From Janthinobacterium psychrotolerans (GTDB lineage: Bacteria > Pseudomonadota > Gammaproteobacteria > Burkholderiales > Burkholderiaceae_D): a stretch of 64,000 bases of DNA. Below, piece by piece: positions 46,370 to 58,510 of the stretch (positions are counted from its first letter, which is position 1; each line of letters begins with the position of its first letter). Position numbers and translations under genes: made by a program. The DNA lies in contig NZ_LOCQ01000053.1 in assembly GCF_001677885.1 (NCBI RefSeq), positions 62,001 to 126,000 on the forward strand. Reading direction: 5' to 3'. Below the pieces are notes generated by a model. The model had not been told where the DNA came from, ran no database searches, and was given only the letters and a program-made list of their open reading frames with translations.

Positions 46370-47404
46370 ATGAGCCTCGGCAGCTTTATCAAGAAGCAGT
46401 TTATCGATGTACTGCAGTGGAATGAAGAGAAGGAAGGCGTGCTGGCCTGGCGCTTTCCGATGCAGGATTTCGAGATCCAGAACGGCGCCATTCTGAACGT
46501 GCGCGAGTCGCAGGTGGCCGTGTTCGTCAACGAAGGCAAGATCGCCGACGTGTTCGGCCCCGGCACGCACAAGCTGACCACGCAAACCCTGCCCCTGCTG
46601 ACCAACCTGAAAAACTGGGACAAGCTGTTCGATTCGCCCTTCAAGTCGGACGTGTATTACTTCAGCACCCGCGTACAGACCGGCCGCAAATGGGGCACGC
46701 CGCAGCCGATCACGATCCGCGACAAGGACTTCGACATGATACGCGTGCGCGCCTTTGGCATGTACTCGTACCGCATCGCCGACGCCCGCACCTTTTTTAC
46801 GGAAATTTCCGGCACGCGCGACGTCTACACGCGTGACGAAGTGGAAGATCAATTGCGCGGCATCCTGATGGCCAGCATGGCCAGCTCGCTCGGTGGCGCC
46901 AACGTGCCCTTCCTCGACATGGCCGCCAACCAGGCGCTGATGGCGCAAGAGGTCAAGGACGGCTTGCGCCAGGCGTTTGCCCGCTATGGCGTGGGCCTCG
47001 ATGAATTCAATGTGGCCAGCATCAGCCTGCCCGAAGAACTGCAGGTGGCGCTGGACGAGCGCATTTCGGCCGGCATGAAGGGCGGCCTGGGCGCCGACAA
47101 GATGAGCGGCTTTACCAAGTTCCAGGTGGCGAACGCGATTCCGCTGGCGGCGCAGAACGAAGGTGGCCTGGCCGGCGTCGGCGCGGGCCTGGGCGCCGGA
47201 CTGTCGATCGGCCAGGTAATGGCGCAGGGCATGGGCAATGCGCTGCAGCAGCCCGCGCCGGCGCCAGCCGTGCCTCCCGCGCCTGTCGAAGAACCGGTCG
47301 AAGCGCGCCTGGAAAAGCTCAAGGGCCTGCTCGACAAGGGACTGATTTCGCCGGCCGACTACGACGGCGCGAAAGTGGAACTGCTGAAAAAACTGATCGG
47401 CTAA
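46370..47404 (+). CDS. SPFH-domain protein with C-terminal SHOCT domain (YdjI-like)
   Basis: This 344-residue protein has an N-terminal SPFH/band-7 region (LAWRFPMQDFEIQNGAILNVRESQVAVFVNEGKIADVFGPGTHKL, with the usual PGTH-like element), a helical region with RGILMASMASSL and DEFNVASISLP, a Gly/Ala-rich linker (GLGAGLSIGQVMAQGMG) and a C-terminal SHOCT motif LEKLKGLLDKGLISPADYDGAK. Such proteins assemble on membranes and may scaffold enzymes. It starts 30 bp after the DUF350 stop. Confidence 0.88.
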   Translation: MSLGSFIKKQFIDVLQWNEEKEGVLAWRFPMQDFEIQNGAILNVRESQVAVFVNEGKIADVFGPGTHKLTTQTLPLLTNLKNWDKLFDSPFKSDVYYFSTRVQTGRKWGTPQPITIRDKDFDMIRVRAFGMYSYRIADARTFFTEISGTRDVYTRDEVEDQLRGILMASMASSLGGANVPFLDMAANQALMAQEVKDGLRQAFARYGVGLDEFNVASISLPEELQVALDERISAGMKGGLGADKMSGFTKFQVANAIPLAAQNEGGLAGVGAGLGAGLSIGQVMAQGMGNALQQPAPAPAVPPAPVEEPVEARLEKLKGLLDKGLISPADYDGAKVELLKKLIG

Positions 47405-47425
47405 ATATCGGCGAAATACGACTGC

Positions 47426-48883
47426 ATGCAAACTGTTTCCTGTCCCAGCTGCGGCGCGGAAGTCCACTTCCGCTCGCACGCTTCCGTGCTGGCCGTGTGC
47501 GAGTACTGCCACGGCACCATCCTGAAAGACGCCGACGCGGTGCGCGACATCGGCAAGATGTCGGCCGTGCTGGAAGACTATACGCCGATCCAGGTCGGCA
47601 CGGCCGGCGTGCATGACGGCGTCAACTTCACGGTGATCGGGCGCATCCAGCAGCGCTATGCGGCCGGTACCTGGAACGAATGGTATGTGCTGTTCGACGA
47701 CGCCAGCACGGCGTGGCTGGGCGACTCGTCCGGCCTGTACACGCTCACGCGCGAGCGCAAGGCCAACGGCGCCCTGCCCGCCTTTGCCGAACTGCGACCG
47801 GGCCAGCAATACAACATCAATGGCGAGCCGTACACGGCGGCCGAAGTGCGCAGCGGCGAGTGCATCGCCGGCCAGGGCGAACTGCCGTTCAAGGTCGGCA
47901 GCGGCTGGCGCATCCAGGTGGCGGACTTGCGCAACTACGCCAGCTTCGCCACGCTCGACTATACCGATGGCCCGCAGCCGGTGCTGTACCAGGGCGTGGC
48001 CGTTACATTGGAAGGCATGCAGTGCCAGCTGCTGCGCGACACCGACGCGATCGCGCGCACCGCCGGCAAATACCGCGGCAAGCTCGATGCGCTCGACTGC
48101 CCTTCCTGCGGCAGCGGCATCAAGTATGTGCCGGGCGCCGCCGCGCAGCTGGTCTGCCCGGCCTGCCATGCGCAGCTCGACGCCAGCGGCCCCGAGGCGC
48201 AGGTTCTGGCCAAGGGCAAACAGGTAGAAGACGAAGCCGACATCACGCTGGAACTGGGCGCCAGCGCCAGGATCAACAACACCGAGTTCACCGTGATCGG
48301 CATGATGCGCCGCGCCGACGACGAAGGCACCGAGTGGAACGAATACCTGCTGTACAACGCGCACGCCGGCTTTTTCTGGCTGGTGGAAACCGACGACGGC
48401 TGGTCGCGCGCCAACGTGCTGCCGAACTGGCCCACCTGGGCCTCACTGGAAGCCGAAAAATGCACGCTCGACGGCGCCACCTATACCAAGCTGTATGACT
48501 ACGGCTCGCAAGTGACGTATGCGGCCGGCGCCTTCAACTGGAAGGTGGCCGTCGGCGACACCACCCACGTGTATGAATTCGAACAGGGGCAAACAAAACT
48601 GGCGGCCGAGCTGACCGCCGAAGAGATGACCTGGTCGCGCTCCACGCCGGTCGCCTACGACCAGATGAGCGCCTGGTTCGGCGCCGCCTTTCACGGCGTC
48701 ACGCCGTCCTCGGACAGCAAGATGAGCCACCGCGGCGTGGCCAAGGTCTTCATCATCATCACCCTGGTGTTGAACGCGATTCCGATGTTCGTCTCGTTTT
48801 CCAGCACCCTGATGTGGAGCATGCTCGGTTGCCTGGCGCTGTTCGTGCCCGCCCTTTTTCTCGACAAGAACAAGACCCCATAA
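47426..48883 (+). CDS. DUF4178 zinc-ribbon membrane protein
   Basis: This 485-residue protein has an N-terminal zinc ribbon (CPSCG at 6-10 and CEYCHG at 25-30), one DUF4178 domain (about 55-190, WNEWYVLFDDASTAWLGDS), a second zinc ribbon (CPSC 225-228, CPACH 244-248), a second DUF4178 (about 280-410, EWNEYLLYNAHAGFFWLVETDDGWS) and two C-terminal transmembrane helices (FIIITLVLNAIPMFV and LMWSMLGCLALFVPALFL). The function is not established. Its stop overlaps the next small gene by 1 bp. Confidence 0.85.
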   Translation: MQTVSCPSCGAEVHFRSHASVLAVCEYCHGTILKDADAVRDIGKMSAVLEDYTPIQVGTAGVHDGVNFTVIGRIQQRYAAGTWNEWYVLFDDASTAWLGDSSGLYTLTRERKANGALPAFAELRPGQQYNINGEPYTAAEVRSGECIAGQGELPFKVGSGWRIQVADLRNYASFATLDYTDGPQPVLYQGVAVTLEGMQCQLLRDTDAIARTAGKYRGKLDALDCPSCGSGIKYVPGAAAQLVCPACHAQLDASGPEAQVLAKGKQVEDEADITLELGASARINNTEFTVIGMMRRADDEGTEWNEYLLYNAHAGFFWLVETDDGWSRANVLPNWPTWASLEAEKCTLDGATYTKLYDYGSQVTYAAGAFNWKVAVGDTTHVYEFEQGQTKLAAELTAEEMTWSRSTPVAYDQMSAWFGAAFHGVTPSSDSKMSHRGVAKVFIIITLVLNAIPMFVSFSSTLMWSMLGCLALFVPALFLDKNKTP

Positions 48884-49053
48884 TGAGCAAATACGTGATC
48901 TACGCGCTGATGGTGACCTTCTCCGTCACGGCCGCCAACTGGGTGCGCATGTTCAAGGTGGCCGGCAGTGGCGGCGGCAGCAGCTGGAGTTCGCGCACCG
49001 GCAGCGGCGGCGGCAGCTATGGCGGCGGCTCGAGCGGCGGCAGCCACAAGTGA
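48883..49053 (+). CDS. Small Gly/Ser-rich membrane protein
   Basis: The protein is 56 residues: one transmembrane helix (YVIYALMVTFSVTAANWV) and a tail made almost entirely of Gly and Ser (SGGGSSWSSRTGSGGGSYGG then HK). The ATG overlaps the stop of the DUF4178 gene by 1 bp (TAATG). It is too short for easy recognition, but the coupled starts and the position between two conserved genes argue that it is real. Confidence 0.65.
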   Translation: MSKYVIYALMVTFSVTAANWVRMFKVAGSGGGSSWSSRTGSGGGSYGGGSSGGSHK

Positions 49054-49054
49054 C

Positions 49055-49435
49055 ATGACGGCAAGCGTGCACCTGCCATTGGGCACCCATCTGCTGGCCG
49101 ATTTGTCCGGCGTCGATGCGGCCGCTTTGCGCGACTGCGCGGCACTGGAGTCGCTGCTGCGCCAGGCGGCCGTTGCAGCCGGCGCGCAGGTATTGCATGG
49201 CCACTTCCACAGCTTTGGCCAGGAAGCCGGCGTGACCGGCGTGCTGCTGCTGGCCGAATCGCATATCTCGATCCATACCTGGCCGGAAGCCGGCTTTGCC
49301 GCCGTCGATATCTTCATGTGCGGCGCAGCCAGGCCGCAGCTGGCGCTCGATATCATCAGTACACAGCTGCAAGCGCAGCACTGCACATTGCATACGGCGC
49401 GGCGCGCGCCACCGGGCCAGGCCATTGCTGGCTGA
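49055..49435 (+). CDS. speD: S-adenosylmethionine decarboxylase (SpeD, short prokaryotic type)
   Basis: This 126-residue self-processing pyruvoyl enzyme makes decarboxylated AdoMet, the aminopropyl donor. The cleavage site is Glu68-Ser69 in LAESHISIHTWPE, where the Ser becomes the pyruvoyl group, and VDIFMCG carries the conserved catalytic Cys. The ATG at 49055 lies 1 bp after the preceding stop codon, so the operon is tight. It supplies the membrane aminopropyltransferase encoded divergently. Confidence 0.92.
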   Translation: MTASVHLPLGTHLLADLSGVDAAALRDCAALESLLRQAAVAAGAQVLHGHFHSFGQEAGVTGVLLLAESHISIHTWPEAGFAAVDIFMCGAARPQLALDIISTQLQAQHCTLHTARRAPPGQAIAG

Positions 49436-49485
49436 TCGCCGGTGGATCGCTTACACTGTCGGCTCACTTCTTATCGATCACGCCC

Positions 49486-50040
49486 ATGCGCCGTTCCGCC
49501 CTGCTTGCTTTCCCACTCCTGCTGCTGGTGTCCGCCTGCGACGACTATACGGCGCCCAGCCTGTACCAGGCCACCACGCCTGACTGCAAGACATGGACCG
49601 AAGGCTCGCGCTTCGAACTGCCGCGCGGCATTTCCGTCTACGCCACGCCGCCGACCACGCTGAAAGACGGCGGCACGGAACTGGCGCTGATCTTCACTTT
49701 ACCGGTCGGCACCCAGGCCAGTTTTACAAGGTTGTCCTTCCTGCTGGAAGAGCCGAAAAAACCGCCTTTTGCGAATGCCAGGGTGACCACCATCTACCAG
49801 CGCGGCCTGGACCAGAAGGCGGAAATCGTCGACGTGATCGAGCAGCTGCCCATCATGTTTTCGGCGGTCGGCAACAGCAAGGCCACGCAATGGCGCTTGC
49901 GCCTGCAGCTGCCGCGCCAGCTGCCGCAGCGCTTTGACCTGAACATGCCGGACATGCTGGTGGCCGGCAAGCGCTATCCGGTGCGCACGTTTACGTACCG
50001 GTATTTTGACGAGCGCAAGGCGTACGGCATGTGCAGCTGA
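49486..50040 (+). CDS. Putative lipoprotein of unknown function
   Basis: This 184-residue protein starts with a lipoprotein signal peptide, MRRSALLAFPLLLLVSAC, whose lipobox VSAC gives a lipidated Cys18. The Asp that follows favours inner-membrane retention by the E. coli +2 rule, which may not hold here. The rest is a predicted beta-rich domain (LALIFTLPVGTQASFTRLSF, TYRYFDERKAYGMC) that I do not recognise. It lies 50 bp after speD and could be a part of the same operon. Confidence 0.75.
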   Translation: MRRSALLAFPLLLLVSACDDYTAPSLYQATTPDCKTWTEGSRFELPRGISVYATPPTTLKDGGTELALIFTLPVGTQASFTRLSFLLEEPKKPPFANARVTTIYQRGLDQKAEIVDVIEQLPIMFSAVGNSKATQWRLRLQLPRQLPQRFDLNMPDMLVAGKRYPVRTFTYRYFDERKAYGMCS

Positions 50041-50064
50041 TCCAGCAGTGGCGCCAACGATGTT

Positions 50065-50182
50065 GTCGGATTACGCTACGCCTGGGCGGCCCCGCTAATC
50101 CGACCTGCGCATGGCACGTATCCAATACCACCAACATCAAACAGCATCGTAGGTCGGGTTAGCCGGCACGGCGTAACCCGAC
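50065..50182. repeat. REP-like palindromic repeat, two copies (50065-50104 and 50153-50182)
   Basis: The first copy has GTCGGATTA/TAATCCGAC arms with a 22-bp centre. The second has GTCGGGTTA/TAACCCGAC arms with a 12-bp centre. They fill the gap between the lipoprotein gene and the atp terminator. Confidence 0.9.
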
Positions 50183-50202
50183 ACCACCACCACCACCACC
50201 AG

Positions 50203-50237
50203 CAAAAAAAAAGCAGCCCGAAGGCTGCTTTTTTTTG
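50203..50237. terminator. Bidirectional intrinsic terminator between the lipoprotein gene and atpC
   Basis: AAGCAGCC (50211-50218), loop CGAA and GGCTGCTT (50223-50230) are flanked by an A-run before and a T-run after, so a U-tract is present on both strands. It ends the atp operon on the minus strand and can also end the plus-strand operon. Confidence 0.9.
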
Positions 50238-50249
50238 CATGCGCGTAAA

Positions 50250-50669
50250 TTAATGCTTGCGCAGCTTCTGGATCGCGGCCAGTTGCGCAATTGCGCTGGC
50301 CAGTTCGGCTTGCGCTTGCGCGTAGTCGATGCCCGAATCCTTGTTGTGGATGTTTTCTTCCGCCAGCTTCTTCGCTTCCAGCGCTTTCGCTTCGTCGAGG
50401 TCGTGACCGCGGATCGCGGTATCGGCCAGGACGGTCACGGTGTCAGGCTGCACTTCCAGCAAGCCGCCGGCGACGAAGACGAACTCTTCTTCAGCCTGGC
50501 CGACTACCTTGATGCGGACCGCGCCCGGACGGATGCGGGTAATCAAGGGCGTGTGGCGTGGGTAGATGCCCAGCTCGCCTTGTTCACCCGGCAACGCGAC
50601 GAATTCTGCTTCACCTGAAAAAATCAATTCTTCAGCGGAAACCACGTCAACGTGAATTGTGTGTGCCAT
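50250..50669 (-). CDS. atpC: ATP synthase F1 epsilon subunit
   Basis: This 139-residue subunit has an N-terminal beta-sandwich ([25 protein letters not shown], the family signature) and a C-terminal helical pair ([14 protein letters not shown]...[16 protein letters not shown]). It is part of the rotor stalk and regulates hydrolysis. Last gene of the operon. Confidence 0.97.
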   Translation of the reverse strand: MAHTIHVDVVSAEELIFSGEAEFVALPGEQGELGIYPRHTPLITRIRPGAVRIKVVGQAEEEFVFVAGGLLEVQPDTVTVLADTAIRGHDLDEAKALEAKKLAEENIHNKDSGIDYAQAQAELASAIAQLAAIQKLRKH

Positions 50670-50731
50670 GTGTGTCCTATCGGGTTGAAGAACCCCGCCC
50701 GGTGAGGGGCGGGGTTAGGCCCAGACTTAAC

Positions 50732-52162
<1,431 letters not shown>

Positions 52163-53038
52163 TTAAACCGCTGCCGCACCGGCGACGATTTCGGAGAGTT
52201 CTTTGGTAATCGCAGCTTGGCGGGTCTTGTTGTAGACGAGCTTGAGTTCGCCGATCACACTACCTGCGTTGTCGCTTGCAGCTTTCATCGCAACCATCCG
52301 TGCCGATTGCTCGGACGCCAGATTTTCTGCGACTGCCTGGTACACCAGCGCTTCTACATAGCGCTCCAGCAATTCGTCGATGATGCTTTGTGCATCCGGC
52401 TCGTAGATGTAATCCCACGAGTGCGCGCTCTTGTCGGCGACCATTTTGTCGGCCGTCAAAGGCAGCAGCTGTTCGACCACTGGTTCCTGCTTCATCGTGT
52501 TGATGAATTTGGTGTAGCACAGGTACACTGCGTCGAGCTTGCCAGCCTGGAACTCTTCGAGCATGACCTTGACAGGTCCGATCAATTTATCCAGGTGCGG
52601 CGTATCACCAGTTTGAATGGCAGAGGCGACGATCTTGACGCCGATGCGATTCAGAAAACCCAAACCCTTGTTACCGATAGCGACTGCTTCAATCTTGTTG
52701 CCGGCTGCTTCCAGCTCGCGCGACTTGGACGTCACCTGGCGCAAGATATTGGTGTTCATGCCGCCGCACAGACCCTTGTCGGTCGTGACGACGATGAAAC
52801 CCACTGCCTTGGCTTGCGTGCCTTGCGCTGCCGCCAGGAACGGGTGCGTGTATTCCGGATTGGCATTCGCCAGATTGGCGGCGATATTACGAATCTTGTC
52901 ACTGTAGGGACGAGCGGCCCGCATCCGGTCTTGCGCCTTGCGCATTTTGGACGCGGCGACCATTTCCATCGCCTTGGTGATCTTCTTCGTATTCTCTACG
53001 CTTTTGATCTTGCCACGTATCTCTTTGCTTGATGCCAT
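52163..53038 (-). CDS. atpG: ATP synthase F1 gamma subunit
   Basis: This 291-residue central stalk subunit has long N- and C-terminal helices forming the coiled coil ([28 protein letters not shown] at the start, [25 protein letters not shown] at the end, including the gamma-family signature). A Rossmann-like middle domain lies between. Confidence 0.97.
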   Translation of the reverse strand: MASSKEIRGKIKSVENTKKITKAMEMVAASKMRKAQDRMRAARPYSDKIRNIAANLANANPEYTHPFLAAAQGTQAKAVGFIVVTTDKGLCGGMNTNILRQVTSKSRELEAAGNKIEAVAIGNKGLGFLNRIGVKIVASAIQTGDTPHLDKLIGPVKVMLEEFQAGKLDAVYLCYTKFINTMKQEPVVEQLLPLTADKMVADKSAHSWDYIYEPDAQSIIDELLERYVEALVYQAVAENLASEQSARMVAMKAASDNAGSVIGELKLVYNKTRQAAITKELSEIVAGAAAV

Positions 53039-53100
53039 GAGTCCTTACTCCTTCTGCGCGTAGGGCGGCGCCTCGCTCGAGGCGGGCGCCGCCTGGCCGC

Positions 53101-54642
53101 TTAATATGCGCCGGATTTCTTGAAATCAGCAATGGCCGCCGACAGAGTTGCTTCGCTGTCTTTGTCGAGTTGCTTGGTTTCTTCGATCTTGGCCAGCAGA
53201 GCAGCTTGCTTGGTTTTCATGTAAGCGTGGACGCCTGCTTCGAACGACAGCACTTGCTTGACTGGCACGTCGTCCATGAAGCCCTTGTTCACCGAGAACA
53301 GCGACACGGCCATCAGCGAGATCGACAGTGGCGAGTACTGGGCTTGCTTGAGCAATTCCGTTACGCGCGCACCACGGTCGAGCTGCTTGCGGGTCGATTC
53401 GTCCAGGTCCGAAGCGAACTGCGCGAACGCGGCCAGCTCACGGTACTGCGCCAGGTCGGTACGGATACCGCCGGACAGGTTTTTGATGACCTTGGTCTGG
53501 GCGGCGCCACCGACGCGCGATACGGAAATACCGGCGTTAATCGCAGGACGGATACCGGCGTTGAACAGCGACGTTTCCAGGAAGATCTGGCCGTCGGTAA
53601 TCGAAATCACGTTGGTTGGCACGAAGGCCGACACGTCACCTGCCTGGGTTTCGATGATCGGCAGTGCCGTCAGCGAACCGGTCTTGCCGGTGACGGCGCC
53701 GTTGGTGAACTTCTCGACGTAGTCGGCGTTCACGCGGGCTGCGCGTTCGAGCAGGCGGCTGTGCAGGTAGAACACGTCGCCTGGGTACGCTTCACGGCCT
53801 GGTGGACGGCGCAGCAGCAGCGAGATTTGACGATAAGCAACAGCTTGTTTGGACAGATCATCGTAGACGATCAGTGCATCTTCACCGCGGTCACGGAAGT
53901 ATTCGCCCATGGCGCAACCGGAGTACGGCGAGATGTATTGCATGGCGGCCGATTCCGAAGCGGAAGCGGCGACAACGATGGTGTATTCCATCGCGCCGTG
54001 CTGTTCCAGCGAGCGCACGATGTTCTTGATCGACGAGGCCTTCTGGCCAATCGCGACGTAGATACATTTCATGCCCTGGCCTTTTTGATTGATGATCGCA
54101 TCAATCGCCACGGCCGATTTACCGGTTTGACGGTCGCCGATGATCAGTTCGCGCTGGCCGCGGCCAACTGGAACCATCGCATCGATCGACTTCAGGCCGG
54201 TTTGCATTGGTTGCGAAACGGATTCACGGGCGATCACGCCCGGAGCGATTTTTTCAATCGCGGCCGTCATTTTCGCATCGACTGCGCCTTTGCCGTCGAT
54301 CGGCTGGCCCAGCGCGTTGACCACGCGGCCCAGCAGTTCAGGACCGACCGGTACTTCCAGAATGCGGCCGGTGCATTTCACCGTGTCGCCTTCGGAGATG
54401 TGCTCGTAAGCACCCAGAATCACGGAACCGACGGAGTCGCGCTCCAGATTCATCGCCAGGCCAAAGGTATTGCCCGGGAATTCCAGCATCTCGCCTTGCA
54501 TCACGTCCGACAGGCCGTGGATGCGGCAGATACCGTCGGCGACGGAAATAACCGTGCCTTGGTTACGCACTTCAGCGCCGCCATCAAGACCTTGGATCCG
54601 GCTCTTGATCAACTCGCTGATTTCAGATGGGTTGAGTTGCAT
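53101..54642 (-). CDS. atpA: ATP synthase F1 alpha subunit
   Basis: This 513-residue non-catalytic nucleotide-binding subunit has the P-loop [27 protein letters not shown]-type stretch and the alpha signature [17 protein letters not shown] with the arginine that completes the catalytic site. Length is normal for the family. Confidence 0.98.
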   Translation of the reverse strand: MQLNPSEISELIKSRIQGLDGGAEVRNQGTVISVADGICRIHGLSDVMQGEMLEFPGNTFGLAMNLERDSVGSVILGAYEHISEGDTVKCTGRILEVPVGPELLGRVVNALGQPIDGKGAVDAKMTAAIEKIAPGVIARESVSQPMQTGLKSIDAMVPVGRGQRELIIGDRQTGKSAVAIDAIINQKGQGMKCIYVAIGQKASSIKNIVRSLEQHGAMEYTIVVAASASESAAMQYISPYSGCAMGEYFRDRGEDALIVYDDLSKQAVAYRQISLLLRRPPGREAYPGDVFYLHSRLLERAARVNADYVEKFTNGAVTGKTGSLTALPIIETQAGDVSAFVPTNVISITDGQIFLETSLFNAGIRPAINAGISVSRVGGAAQTKVIKNLSGGIRTDLAQYRELAAFAQFASDLDESTRKQLDRGARVTELLKQAQYSPLSISLMAVSLFSVNKGFMDDVPVKQVLSFEAGVHAYMKTKQAALLAKIEETKQLDKDSEATLSAAIADFKKSGAY

Positions 54643-54720
54643 ACTAACTCCTAAAAGTGTTTCTCTCAGCTTGCGCGAGGGGTAAGGGTCTGTCTAAGCT
54701 GGCCTGCCGAAGCGCGTGTC

Positions 54721-55266
54721 TTACGACACCAGTGCGGCGTGCAATTGCTGCAGTCTGGCGCGCACCGAGGTGTCGAGCACCTGGTCGCCAACAACTACGC
54801 GCACGCCGCCAAGCAGCGATGGATCCACTGTGACAGCAGGGTTGAGCTTACGACTGAATTTCTTTTCCAGCGTTGCGACCAGCTCGGCCGTTTGGCCTTC
54901 GCTCAGATCGAAAGCGCTCGTGATCTCGGCGTCAGCCGCACCTTCCAGGCCATTTTTCAAGGCATGGAATTGCGCGCCGATTTCCGGCAGCAGGCTGATG
55001 CGGCCATTTTCGATCAACAGATTGACGAAGTTTTTGACTTCTTCGTTGAGCGGCGATTTCAACAACGACAGGATGGTGGCGGCGACGTCGCTCTCCGAAA
55101 CTTTCGGATTGCGCGCGTACGCCTGTACCTCGGGGTGGCTACCGATCTGGGCCAATTCGGACACCAGTTCGGACCACGCCGCGAGGTTGCTTGACTCCTT
55201 ACCTGCTTGGGCTACGCGGAACAAAGCTTCCGCGTAGGGACGGGCGACGGTTGCGAGTTCTGCCAT
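54721..55266 (-). CDS. atpH: ATP synthase F1 delta subunit
   Basis: This 181-residue OSCP/delta protein connects F1 to the peripheral stalk. The N-terminal helical bundle starts [17 protein letters not shown] and the C-terminal part contains [29 protein letters not shown], the delta signature. It lies 2 bp after the atpF stop. Confidence 0.96.
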   Translation of the reverse strand: MAELATVARPYAEALFRVAQAGKESSNLAAWSELVSELAQIGSHPEVQAYARNPKVSESDVAATILSLLKSPLNEEVKNFVNLLIENGRISLLPEIGAQFHALKNGLEGAADAEITSAFDLSEGQTAELVATLEKKFSRKLNPAVTVDPSLLGGVRVVVGDQVLDTSVRARLQQLHAALVS

Positions 55267-55268
55267 GA

Positions 55269-55739
55269 TTACAGCTCGACAGCAAGACGCTGCAACATTT
55301 CGGCGTGTGCCGTCGCGTTGACTTCACGCTTCAGGATCTGCTCGGCACCTTTGATCGCCAGGTCAGCCACCTGAGCGCGCAGTTCTTCGCGTGCTTTCGA
55401 CAGTTGCTGCTCGGCGTCGGACTGGGCTTGCGCAATGATACGCGCCGCTTCAGCCTGGGCATTTTGCTTGATCTCTTCAGCAACCAGCTGGGCACGCTTT
55501 TCAGCGTCCGCAACGCGTTGCGACGCTTCTTCACGTGCACCGTTCAATGCTTCTTGCGCACGCTTCTCGGCGACAGCCATCGAAGCCTGACCTTGATCGG
55601 CCGCAGCCAATCCATCCGCGATTCGTTTGGCACGCTCATCCAGCGCTGTATTCAGCGCTGGAAATACGAACTTCATCGAGAACCAGACCAACACCGCGAA
55701 GGTGATCATCTGGCCGATGAGCGACATATTGATGTCCAT
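55269..55739 (-). CDS. atpF: ATP synthase F0 b subunit
   Basis: This 156-residue peripheral-stalk subunit has one N-terminal transmembrane helix ([18 protein letters not shown]) followed by a long charged, alanine-rich helix ([23 protein letters not shown] onward) typical of the dimeric b stalk. Confidence 0.96.
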   Translation of the reverse strand: MDINMSLIGQMITFAVLVWFSMKFVFPALNTALDERAKRIADGLAAADQGQASMAVAEKRAQEALNGAREEASQRVADAEKRAQLVAEEIKQNAQAEAARIIAQAQSDAEQQLSKAREELRAQVADLAIKGAEQILKREVNATAHAEMLQRLAVEL

Positions 55740-55782
55740 ACCTTTGCTCCTGACTAAAAGTTTCTCCTAGGATTGGAGCGAA

Positions 55783-56073
<291 letters not shown>

Positions 56074-56126
56074 CTAAATTTAAAAACGAAAGGTACTAAC
56101 AAAAAAACAAAATATAAAGTTGCTGA

Positions 56127-56987
<861 letters not shown>

Positions 56988-57356
56988 TTAAACAGCGAGC
57001 AATGAAAACCAGTATGCTAAGGTTGCCACCGCGAAACCCAAGATCAGCCATAACCAGGCGGCCGACTGAAACAACACCAGTGCCAATACAAACAGCACTG
57101 CTGTGATAAACATTTTCACCGCTTCCGCGCGCACGTGCGCACGAAAAGCCTTTTTGGCGTCGCTGGAGCCGCGAACGACCAGCATGGCATATGTCATGCT
57201 GCCAATGACGGCGATTGCACCGCCAACTGCGGCGGACCAGCCCTTCACACTACCACCGAAAAACAGGGTAACAGTGGCGAAGCTGATCACGATTGCTAGC
57301 TGCAAGGCAACTACTTTGTAGACCGGCTTGGCAATGTTTTGCTTCGAATCACTCAA
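56988..57356 (-). CDS. atpI: ATP synthase I subunit
   Basis: This 122-residue membrane protein has four hydrophobic helices (VVALQLAIVISFATVTLFF, AAVGGAIAVIGSMTYAMLVV, MFITAVLFVLALVLF, WLWLILGFAVATLAYWF). AtpI commonly precedes atpB and helps assemble the c ring. It is the first gene of the atp operon. Confidence 0.9.
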   Translation of the reverse strand: MSDSKQNIAKPVYKVVALQLAIVISFATVTLFFGGSVKGWSAAVGGAIAVIGSMTYAMLVVRGSSDAKKAFRAHVRAEAVKMFITAVLFVLALVLFQSAAWLWLILGFAVATLAYWFSLLAV

Positions 57357-57398
57357 TTACCAAGTTCCCGGAAAAATCTACACACGCAAAGACACGGG

Positions 57399-57428
57399 AT
57401 TATAGTTGGCTTTGTTCCACAGAGTCAA
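57399..57428 (-). promoter_or_regulatory. Sigma-70 promoter of the atp operon
   Basis: On the minus strand TTGACT (57423-57428) and TATAAT (57399-57404) are separated by 18 bp. Transcription would start near 57392, about 36 bp before atpI. The rest of the 214-bp gap up to parB holds a hairpin AAGCGGC/GCCGCTT (57514-57534), a possible parB 3' structure without a T-tract, and no visible gene. Confidence 0.75.
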
Positions 57429-57570
57429 ACGTTGACGCACCGCAGCAGGGCGATTGCTGCATGAAACAGACGCTTTATCGACACTTCGCGGCGATTTGCA
57501 CCAACATATGGCAAAGCGGCTTGCCGCGCCGCTTGCCGCCGTGCTTGTGACTGTATTATCAGCCCGCCAT

Positions 57571-58452
57571 TTAACCACGCAAACGGCTTAACAAACCGTC
57601 CAGTACGTCAAGATCGGCAAAATCGATCACCAGCTGGCCGCGGCCCTTGTTACCCATCTTGAAAACCACGGGTGTCGCCAGCGCGTCGGACAGTTCTTCT
57701 TCCAGCCGCGCGATATCGCCCGACTTCTCTTTTACGCGTGGCTCGGCCGGGTTGGCCGCTTCTTCCACCGTGCGCGTGACCAGTTTTTCCGTTTCACGCA
57801 CCGACAGGCGTTTCGCCACCACCTGGTGGGCCAGCGTGATCTGGCTGGCCGCGTCGACCGCCAGCAGCGCGCGCGCATGCCCCATGTCGATATCGCCGGC
57901 CATCAGCATGGTCTGCACGGGAGCTGCCAGGTTCATCAGCCGCAACAGGTTCGACACAGCACTGCGCGAGCGTCCGACCGCAGTGGCCGCTTGCTCATGG
58001 GTAAAACTGAAGTCGGTAATCAGGCGGTGGATGCCTTGCGCTTCTTCCAGCGGATTGAGGTCTTCGCGCTGGATGTTTTCGATCAGCGCCATGGCCGCCG
58101 CCGCCAAGTCATCGACATCGCGTACCAGTACCGGCACTTCCGTCAGGCCGGCCAGCTGCGAAGCGCGAAAGCGCCGCTCGCCGGCGATAATTTCATATTT
58201 GACCAGACCGCTCAGGGTGTCCTGGCCGATCGGGCGCACCAGGATAGGCTGCATCAGTCCCTGTGCCTTGATCGAGGCGGCCAGTTCATTCAGGGCGCCC
58301 TCGTCCATGCGCGTGCGCGGCTGGTATTTGCCGGCTTGCATTTGCGTTACCGGCAAGCTTGTCGGTGTATTCACTTCGGGACTGGCGAAGTCGCCGCCGC
58401 CCAACAGGGCGTCGAGGCCGCGCCCCAGTCCTTTTAATTTTTTGGTAGCCAT
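57571..58452 (-). CDS. parB: Chromosome partitioning protein ParB
   Basis: This 293-residue CTPase clamp loads at parS sites and spreads on the DNA. It begins with the typical KLKGLGRGLDALLGG, has the CTP-binding motif AGERRFRASQLAGL, ENIQREDLNPLEEA and a helix-turn-helix FTHEQAATAVGRSRSAVSNLLRLM. The C-terminal dimerisation domain is present. It lies 58 bp downstream of parA. Likely parS targets are in and around the mnmG upstream region. Confidence 0.96.
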   Translation of the reverse strand: MATKKLKGLGRGLDALLGGGDFASPEVNTPTSLPVTQMQAGKYQPRTRMDEGALNELAASIKAQGLMQPILVRPIGQDTLSGLVKYEIIAGERRFRASQLAGLTEVPVLVRDVDDLAAAAMALIENIQREDLNPLEEAQGIHRLITDFSFTHEQAATAVGRSRSAVSNLLRLMNLAAPVQTMLMAGDIDMGHARALLAVDAASQITLAHQVVAKRLSVRETEKLVTRTVEEAANPAEPRVKEKSGDIARLEEELSDALATPVVFKMGNKGRGQLVIDFADLDVLDGLLSRLRG

Positions 58453-58510
58453 GCTGTCCTAATCAGTTTTCAAGTAAGCGCTCACATTATGTAGCGTGGG
58501 CGCCTGCTTC

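Noticed and set aside
45986-48364. Long minus-strand open frame (792 codons) opposite the DUF350-DUF4178 genes
   Set aside because: Antisense shadow: it spans three well-supported plus-strand genes and is rich in Arg, Gly and His with no family features.
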